A stretch of 56,736 nt of DNA from CF-118 sp035934385. GTDB taxonomy: Bacteria > Chloroflexota > Dormibacteria > Dormibacterales > Dormibacteraceae. This document shows positions 51,707 to 56,736 of this stretch, piece after piece (the first letter of the stretch is position 1; every line of letters begins with the position of its first letter). The stretch spans positions 1 through 56,736 of the forward strand of contig DASYXY010000088.1 of NCBI GenBank assembly GCA_035934385.1, in the 5' to 3' direction. The notes under the pieces were generated by a model. It did no database searches. It was not told the origin of the DNA and worked only from the letters and a program-made list of their open reading frames with translations. Made by a program: the position numbers and the translations under genes.

Positions 51707-52341
51707 CGAGGTGTGATGTTAGTGCCGAACGAGGTGACGACCGCCACGGCGCCGAGGCCGGCGATCGCGAGGCCGCTGGCGATGCCGATGGTTCGGGCCA
51801 CGGCCGGGGTGACGCGAGCCCGCAACCTGGACGTGATGGCCGCGAGGATCACCCACCAGGTCGCGGAACCGAGGCCCACGCCGGCGACCACCAGCGCGGG
51901 TCGTGTCCACGAGCCGCCCAGGCCTGCGCCCAGGGCAGCGGCCAGCGCCGCGAACGAAACGATGGTCGCCGGGTTGGCGATGGTGAGGCCCAGGATCGAG
52001 GCGTAGGCCCGCACCAGCCCGGCGCCGCTGGCGCTGGCCGTTGCCTCGCGCGTTGCCGGCGTGCTGGCGACCGCGCGAATCCCGATGAGGACGAGGGCGA
52101 CGCCACCGCCAATCGCGAGCCAGCGGGCGACCGGGGCCAGCGCGCTCGTGACGACGGCGGCGACACCGAAGACAGCAACCGCCGCGTAGAAGGCGTCGGC
52201 GGTGGCGACGCCAAGGCCCGACACCAGTCCGGTCAGCCAGCCGCGGAGCAGGCTCCTCCTAAGGCAGAGGAAGAAGATCGGTCCGGGTGAAGCAGCGATC
52301 GCGAAGCCAAGCGCAAAGCCTCTGATCAGCAGGCTGGCCAC
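51703..52341 (-). CDS. LysE/RhtB-family exporter
   Basis: A 212-residue membrane protein with about six helices. The N-terminal family motif FAIAASPGPIFFLCLRRSLLRG is present and a second GW motif follows. LysE/RhtB proteins export amino acids or related small molecules. The start is GTG 52339-52341, preceded by GAGAGG. It is the first gene of a three-gene set with the LLM enzyme and dodecin. Confidence 0.88.
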   Translation of the reverse strand: MASLLIRGFALGFAIAASPGPIFFLCLRRSLLRGWLTGLVSGLGVATADAFYAAVAVFGVAAVVTSALAPVARWLAIGGGVALVLIGIRAVASTPATREATASASGAGLVRAYASILGLTIANPATIVSFAALAAALGAGLGGSWTRPALVVAGVGLGSATWWVILAAITSRLRARVTPAVARTIGIASGLAIAGLGAVAVVTSFGTNITPR

Positions 52342-52378
52342 CCGTACCTCTCATAGCGGACGAAATTATCTATGAGAC

Positions 52379-52409
52379 AGCGCCCGGCCGCGCGCTGCGA
52401 CCGGGCGCT
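52379..52409 (-). terminator. hairpin downstream of the ferritin-like gene
   Basis: AGCGCCCGG (52379-52387) pairs perfectly with CCGGGCGCT (52401-52409) around 13 nt. It follows the ferritin-like gene on the minus strand. There is no long T-run. Confidence 0.5.
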
Positions 52410-52421
52410 GGGGAGTGTAGG

Positions 52422-53171
52422 TCAGGACGCTTTGATGCCGAGCGCGAGCAACGCGTTCACAGCGTCGCCCGCCGAAGCGAAGACAGTTGATCGTGTGCCG
52501 GTGTCGCCAAACACGCCGGACTTCGGAATTGGGTTATCGCCCTCGTAGAAGCGATCGTTCGGAGGGCTCACGCCCATGATGTCGTTGATCAGCACGCGGT
52601 GCTCGCACTCGATGCCGCAGATCTGAGCGGCGGCTTCAGCCACAAAAGCGTTGCTGCTCGATGCCGCCTGCTGGACCGCGCCGAGGTAGGCGCCGATGAA
52701 GATCGACTCGAGCGCCGCCCCCATCGCGAGCATGCTGCCCTTGGTCGCGAACGTTCCGCCTGGAAACTGGAATGTGTGCGCGGGGAAATCGAAGCCAAGG
52801 CTGCGCAGCGTCGCCAGGTGCGACGTCTCCTGGTCGAAGGCGGCCTGGAAGTAGCCTCGGTGCGAGCTGTTGAGGAGCGCGGTGGTCGCGGCGTCGCCAG
52901 GCGCCGACCACGGTGATCCCGACCCCAGGGCGTTGCCGTAGAAAGCGATGCCGATTCGCTCGGCGCCAACCGCGGCGACGGCAAAGTCCGTGGTCGCGTC
53001 GGCCAGAGCGGGAAGCACCTTGCTCAATCCCGCCGCGCCCGCGGCAGCCGCCCCACCTGCCAGCAGCAGCTTCTGCATGAAACCGCGCCTCGTGGCGACC
53101 GGCTTGAAGAAGTCGACCCGATCGAGTATCTGCTCCAGGCGCCCGCTTTCGGGCGCGCCAGCATCGCGCAT
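52422..53171 (-). CDS. Tat-exported ferritin-like (desiccation-related type) protein
   Basis: A 249-residue protein with a twin-arginine signal (ATRRGFMQKLLLAGGAAAAG, about 26-45) and a four-helix ferritin-like domain. The helices carry Glu/His residues at the expected positions: AERIGIAFY, QETSHLATL, LESIFIGAY and GIECEHRVL. Whether two metals bind cannot be judged. Best fit is the ferritin-like family found in extracytoplasmic and desiccation-related proteins. The ATG has AAGGAG with 6-nt spacing. Confidence 0.82.
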   Translation of the reverse strand: MRDAGAPESGRLEQILDRVDFFKPVATRRGFMQKLLLAGGAAAAGAAGLSKVLPALADATTDFAVAAVGAERIGIAFYGNALGSGSPWSAPGDAATTALLNSSHRGYFQAAFDQETSHLATLRSLGFDFPAHTFQFPGGTFATKGSMLAMGAALESIFIGAYLGAVQQAASSSNAFVAEAAAQICGIECEHRVLINDIMGVSPPNDRFYEGDNPIPKSGVFGDTGTRSTVFASAGDAVNALLALGIKAS

Positions 53172-53304
53172 TCGCGTCTCCTTGTTGGCAGCTCGGAGAG
53201 GTCCAGACGCCGTGCACAGGGCGGCAGGCCGAGTCGTTTCCAGATACGTAGGCGACGGGCCGTTGGATCATCGCGATCAAAACTGCACACGGCCTTCGAT
53301 CCCC

Positions 53305-53322
53305 GTTCACAGCGCGTTCACA
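53305..53322 (+). promoter_or_regulatory. direct repeat GTTCACA-N4-GTTCACA, OmpR/PhoB-type box
   Basis: Two identical heptamers start at 53305 and 53316, an 11-bp period like a PhoB box. The repeat lies 58 bp before the start of the three-gene operon that contains an OmpR-family regulator, in the gap shared with the divergent ferritin-like gene. Autoregulation is inferred. Confidence 0.5.
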
Positions 53323-53379
53323 ACTCCATCGAATGCTCGGGGCAGTGAATTCCCCGGTTGTTCAAGGAGTGAGATCGAC

Positions 53380-53823
53380 ATGAGACGCGGACTCGGTTTT
53401 TTGGGACTGCTGGTGACGATTGTGATCGTTGCAGTGGTCGGAGTGATCGCCTATCAGGCAGGCTGGTCGGACGGTTTCGCGCAGCACCTGCCCGCAGCGT
53501 CGGATGGGACAGCGGCGCCGGCGCCCTACTACCCGTATTACTACGGCGGCCCGCACTTCTTCGGCTTCGGCTGGATCTTCGGCCTGCTGTTCTTCCTGTT
53601 CTTCATCTGGCTGCTCTTCCGCATCGTGGGATTCGCGATGTGGGGACGCCGGTGGGGATACGGCGGCGGCTGGAAGCGCCAGGGCTTCAGCGGTGGCGGC
53701 ATTCCGCCGATGTTCGATGAGCGGATGCGCGAGTGGCACCAGCGAGTGCACAGCGGCCAGTCGGGTTCGGAGACGCCTGCGTCGCCCGGCTCTCCCCCGC
53801 CTCCTCCGCCCACGACTGCGTAG
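53380..53823 (+). CDS. single- or two-span membrane protein with Tyr/Pro/Gly-rich loops
   Basis: A 147-residue protein with one hydrophobic helix near the N-terminus (residues 4-26) and a second (about 66-87, rich in Phe/Leu). Between them lies a Tyr/Pro-rich external loop (PYYPYYYGG). The tail is Gly-rich then Pro-rich, with FDERMREWHQRVH. SD AAGGAG precedes the ATG. It is the first gene of an operon with a response regulator and kinase, so it may be the accessory or output membrane protein. Confidence 0.75.
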   Translation: MRRGLGFLGLLVTIVIVAVVGVIAYQAGWSDGFAQHLPAASDGTAAPAPYYPYYYGGPHFFGFGWIFGLLFFLFFIWLLFRIVGFAMWGRRWGYGGGWKRQGFSGGGIPPMFDERMREWHQRVHSGQSGSETPASPGSPPPPPPTTA

Positions 53824-53841
53824 TTGAACGACGGAACTAGG

Positions 53842-54549
53842 ATGGTCGCCGGAGTGGCGACCATCCTTGTCGTGGACGACGAGCCGCGCATCGTGCAGAT
53901 CGTGCGCGACTACCTCCAGCACGGCGGGTTTGCCGTGCTGGTTGCGTCGGACGGGCCAACCGCGCTGCGGACCGCGCGGACCGGGCGACCTGACCTGGTG
54001 GTTCTGGACCTCGGCCTGCCTGGCCGAGACGGTCTCGACGTCGCCCGGGCGCTGCGTCGTGACGGCGACGTGCCGATCATCATGCTGACCGCCCGCAGTG
54101 AAGAGTCGGACAAGCTAGTCGGCCTCGAGCTCGGCGCCGACGACTATCTGACCAAGCCGTTCAGCCCGAAGGAGCTTGTCGCGCGCGTTCGAACCGTTCT
54201 GCGCCGCGCTGAGGGTTCGAAGCGCCAGTCCGAGCTGATTCGCGTAGGCACTGACGTCTCCCTGGACGTGCCGCGCATGGAGGCGCGCTTTGGCGGCCGC
54301 CGGGTGGACTTGACGAAGACCGAATTTCAACTGCTCGCCGCCCTCGCGCGGGAGCCAGGTCGCGTATTCACGCGCGCGCAGCTGCTGGATGCGGTGCGGG
54401 GCGTGGCGTTTGAGTCGTATGAACGCGCGATCGACGCCCACGTCAAGAACATCCGCCGCAAGATCGAGGCCGACCCGCGGTCGCCGCGCTACCTGCTGAC
54501 GGTTTTCGGGGTCGGGTACCGCTTCGCCGAGCCGCCCGCTTCCAGGTGA
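53842..54549 (+). CDS. OmpR/PhoB-family response regulator
   Basis: A receiver domain (6-117; D12/D13, phospho-acceptor D56, T83, K105) is followed by a winged-helix DNA-binding domain (about 135-230; RRVDLTKTEFQLLAALA, then ERAIDAHVKNIRRKI). Start is uncertain: ATG 53842 is used, while GTG 53854 lies 10 nt after TAGGAT and may be the leaderless start. The stop overlaps the kinase start (GTGA). It probably binds the direct repeat at 53305. Confidence 0.93.
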   Translation: MVAGVATILVVDDEPRIVQIVRDYLQHGGFAVLVASDGPTALRTARTGRPDLVVLDLGLPGRDGLDVARALRRDGDVPIIMLTARSEESDKLVGLELGADDYLTKPFSPKELVARVRTVLRRAEGSKRQSELIRVGTDVSLDVPRMEARFGGRRVDLTKTEFQLLAALAREPGRVFTRAQLLDAVRGVAFESYERAIDAHVKNIRRKIEADPRSPRYLLTVFGVGYRFAEPPASR

Positions 54550-55637
54550 GCCGCCGCTGGGGGCCGCCTCCGGACCGGCGGCCGCCGTGGTGGCCCGAAG
54601 ATCGCGCGTGGCCACCTCAGCGCAGATGGGGGCGCCGAGGTCCGCCAGCATTCATCTGGCGGCTGGGGTGCCTGCTGCTCACCGCGGTTTTCCTGCTCTC
54701 GGTAGGAACCTCGGTCGCGGTCGGCTTCCTGGCGGGACGCTTCGGTGCCCTGCCGGTGGCAACGTTTGTGGCGGTCGTATTACTCCTGGTCGTATACGGC
54801 ACGGGCCGAGGGATGCGCCGGTTCACACGGCCGATGGACGACCTGATCGACGCGGCGGGTCGGATCGAGCGAGGCGACTACTCGGCCAGGATTCCCGAAT
54901 CAGGGCCGCGCGAGCTGCGATCGGTGGCGCGCGCGTTCAACTCGATGTCGGCGCGGCTCAAGTCGAGCGACGAGCAGCGCCGGTCGTTTCTCGCCGACGT
55001 CGTGCACGAGCTGCGAACGCCGCTGGCTGTGATTCGCGGGCAGGCTGAAGGCATCGCCGACGGCGTCTACGCCGGCGACGCGGAGCACATCGCGCCGATC
55101 GTCGACGCGACGCGATCACTCGAGCTGCTCGTCGAAGACCTGCGGGCGCTCGCCCTCTCGGACACTGGAAGCCTCGCCTTGAACCGCGAGCCGGTCGATC
55201 CGGTGGAGCTGGTCGACGAGACGTTTGCATCCTTCAAGGCCCAGGCTGACGAGGCCGGCGTGACGCTCAATGCGTCGACGGCTCCCGGCCTGCCCCAGTT
55301 GGACGTAGATCCCACGCGGATGCGCAGCGCGATCGACAACCTGGTCGCCAACGCCCTTAGGCACACGCCGCGCAGTGGCTCGGTCACGGTTTCGGCTGTC
55401 CGTGTCGGAGGCGACCGGCTCGTGATCGCCGTGACCGACAACGGCGAGGGGATCGCCCCCGAGCTGCTGCCGCACGTGTTCGAGAGATTCGTACGCGGCG
55501 CGGGTTCGAAAGGCAGTGGTCTGGGGCTTGCGATCGCGCACGACATAGTGGTCGCGCACGGCGGCACGATCGACGTGGAAAGCACCGTCGGCGCCGGCAC
55601 GACGTTTCGAATTTCGCTGCCTGTCGCAACGTCGTAG
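54546..55637 (+). CDS. HAMP-domain sensor histidine kinase
   Basis: A 363-residue kinase: Arg/Pro/Trp-rich N-terminus (1-35), two adjacent membrane helices (37-62 and 68-88) with almost no periplasmic loop, a HAMP domain (90-142), DHp helix with H154 in DVVHELRTPL, and an ATPase domain (NLVANALRHTP, TDNGEGI, GSGLGLAI). The lack of a periplasmic sensing domain points to intramembrane sensing or a partner such as the small protein at 53380. GTG start overlaps the regulator. Confidence 0.93.
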   Translation: MSRRWGPPPDRRPPWWPEDRAWPPQRRWGRRGPPAFIWRLGCLLLTAVFLLSVGTSVAVGFLAGRFGALPVATFVAVVLLLVVYGTGRGMRRFTRPMDDLIDAAGRIERGDYSARIPESGPRELRSVARAFNSMSARLKSSDEQRRSFLADVVHELRTPLAVIRGQAEGIADGVYAGDAEHIAPIVDATRSLELLVEDLRALALSDTGSLALNREPVDPVELVDETFASFKAQADEAGVTLNASTAPGLPQLDVDPTRMRSAIDNLVANALRHTPRSGSVTVSAVRVGGDRLVIAVTDNGEGIAPELLPHVFERFVRGAGSKGSGLGLAIAHDIVVAHGGTIDVESTVGAGTTFRISLPVATS

Positions 55638-55688
55638 CCCGCAAGATTCGCGGCCGCCCGCCCTCATACGGGTTGGGGGCACGACTTC

Positions 55689-56162
55689 ATGCGCACTGCG
55701 CTCGCAGCCGTCCTGTTCGTGACCGTGCTGTCGTGTGGCGGGAGCTCCACCGCCGGCGCCGCGCCATCACCGGCCGGCCTGCTGTCCAACCCATGTGGGT
55801 ATCTGTCGAAAGCCGATTTCCAGCACACCCTCGGCCTTCCTCTGGAGGGATATCGCGCTGGTCAGCTGTGCGGTTATCGCGACGCGCGCGGAAACACCTG
55901 TCAGGTCACGATGATCACGGACACGGGTCAGTACGCAGCATCGGAGGCAGCGGCTTCCAGGTACGGAGTGGTGGTCGCGCTCGGCGTCGGTGACCGAAGC
56001 TTCTACAGCGCGCAGCGGCAGCGCGTGGGTGCGTGGATCTTCGACCTTGGTCTGATGAAGGGCACGTCGTTTGCCGGCACGCTGTGCGGGGCTGATCTCG
56101 GATCCAGCGATCCAAAGCCACAGGCAGAGCGGCTCGCGAGCCTTATTGCATCGCGCCTCTGA
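55689..56162 (+). CDS. DUF3558-like lipoprotein
   Basis: A 157-residue protein with signal peptide and lipobox VLSC (C16). The mature part (NPCGYLSKADFQHTLGLPL, QLCGYRD, CQVTMI, AGTLCGADL) has four cysteines spaced as in DUF3558-like actinobacterial lipoproteins. Function unknown. No SD is evident. It follows the kinase gene by 51 nt and may belong to the same operon. Confidence 0.7.
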   Translation: MRTALAAVLFVTVLSCGGSSTAGAAPSPAGLLSNPCGYLSKADFQHTLGLPLEGYRAGQLCGYRDARGNTCQVTMITDTGQYAASEAAASRYGVVVALGVGDRSFYSAQRQRVGAWIFDLGLMKGTSFAGTLCGADLGSSDPKPQAERLASLIASRL

Positions 56163-56186
56163 CGCGGTGCCCCTCTCTGACCCCGC

Positions 56187-56534
56187 TCAGTCGAGCGGAC
56201 TCCAGTCTTTCACCGGCAGCCATTTGTCTTCGGTGCGCTCGAAAACAGCACCGACAGGCGAGTCGAGGAAGGGCAGGATGGTCGGGTCATAGTTCGCGAT
56301 CGTGTTGACGTCGTAGACCGCGAAGTTGTCAGGATCGTTCATGTAGTCGTCGTCTTCGTTGATGCCCGAGAAGAAGTTCCAACCGCTGTCTTCCGGATGG
56401 GTCGGCTCCCCCCTGTACATGAAGCGAACTGGCAAGCCCTCGACCGTGATCCGGTCGGAAGCAATGCAGCCCCCGAGCCCGAACTTGAGCGGCTTGATGT
56501 CAGCCGCCGCCAGCTTGAATTTCTTATTACTCAA
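56187..56534 (-). CDS. DUF2185-like (Imm33-type) protein
   Basis: A 115-residue acidic protein. The segment VRFMYRGEPTHPEDSGWNFFSG followed by DDDYMNDPDNFAVYDVNTI is the pattern of DUF2185, a family found among immunity proteins of polymorphic toxins (Imm33) and in stand-alone genes. Overlap with the truncated gene upstream (8 nt) makes an operon. An immunity role is only a possibility because no toxin is visible. Confidence 0.65.
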   Translation of the reverse strand: MSNKKFKLAAADIKPLKFGLGGCIASDRITVEGLPVRFMYRGEPTHPEDSGWNFFSGINEDDDYMNDPDNFAVYDVNTIANYDPTILPFLDSPVGAVFERTEDKWLPVKDWSPLD

Positions 56535-56736
56535 GACTCAAGCCGAGGTAGTCCGCCAGGCGCTGCAGGTCGGCGCGCTCGTAGAGGTCGTCGATAGTAA
56601 GTAGCGATTTGCTTCGATCACGACCGTAGAAGGTCAGTACTGGCAAGCCTCGGGCGCCCCGCTCGCGCACGATCGCGCTAATGCTCTCACGAGGAACCGT
56701 CTTGGGCCTGCTCAAGGCTGACTCGTAGTACAGCGC
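56527..56736 (-). CDS. C-terminal part of an unidentified protein, truncated by the window edge
   Basis: The frame is open to the right edge (visible product ALYYESALSRPKTVP, then ERGARGLPVLTFYGRDRSK and a helical end TIDDLYERADLQRLADYLG), so at least 69 residues are coded. A TTG at 56715 would give a 62-residue protein, but coding continues upstream. The family is not recognised. It precedes and overlaps the DUF2185-like gene. Confidence 0.55.
   Translation of the reverse strand, partial: ALYYESALSRPKTVPRESISAIVRERGARGLPVLTFYGRDRSKSLLTIDDLYERADLQRLADYLGLSLE

Overview
The window is GC-rich bacterial chromosome, densely coded, with no rRNA, CRISPR array, transposase or integrase. GTG and TTG starts are common. 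Several genes begin 6-10 nt after a TANNNT -10 hexamer with no Shine-Dalgarno site, the signature of leaderless transcripts. The mix (F420-type luciferase-like oxidoreductase, WS/DGAT acyltransferase, AMIN-like and FecR proteins, DUF1800/DUF1501 pair, PPK2, Hanks-type kinases) suggests a soil member of Candidatus Dormibacterota / terrestrial Chloroflexota, or less likely a deep actinobacterium. This placement is inference; no marker RNA is present.

Layout. 1-5604: aspartate-family operon on the minus strand, hom-thrC-thrB-lysC-ychF. 5626-11832: ornithine-cyclodeaminase homologue, ECF sigma factor with a small membrane partner, tRNA-Leu(GAG), two membrane proteins, a DinB-like gene between a tRNA-Arg fragment and intact tRNA-Arg(TCG), and a PHP phosphoesterase. 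11897-16669: acyl-CoA ligase, a kinase/Cys-His/AAA+ fusion protein and tRNA-Leu(CAG). 16684-24082: MFS transporter, PrsW-like protease, and a tightly coupled minus-strand operon DUF1800-DUF1501-small protein-ApbE-ferric reductase-like protein. 24155-32097: WS/DGAT, cytoplasmic HtrA, PPK2 and a complete branched-chain amino-acid type ABC transporter whose two ATPases are fused. 32140-34667: two cold-shock proteins and TypA/BipA. 34781-40476: operon of membrane proteins, an NDH-2, an FHA protein and a DUF2207 protein; two of its members carry the same C-terminal cyclic-nucleotide-binding-like module. 40494-46787: secreted proteins and lipoproteins, two FecR paralogues, a probable pseudokinase, tRNA-Leu(CAA) and tRNA-Leu(TAG). 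46808-56736: S9 peptidase, thiolase, nicotinamidase, dodecin, LLM oxidoreductase, LysE exporter, ferritin-like protein, a two-component operon, and a DUF2185-like gene next to a truncated gene at the edge.

The most striking unexplained structure is a pair of palindromes (consensus CGAGTGCCGGCACTCG) found only upstream of three of the five tRNA genes. In all three loci the two palindromes are exactly 42 bp apart, and they lie about 45 and 87 bp upstream of the mature tRNA 5' end although the intervening DNA differs. This looks like a dimeric operator for a dedicated tRNA-gene regulator. Other highlights are -10 boxes that overlap the upstream stop codon, matching stem-loops in the leaders of both cold-shock genes, an OmpR-type direct repeat ahead of the two-component operon, and the kinase-AAA+ fusion.
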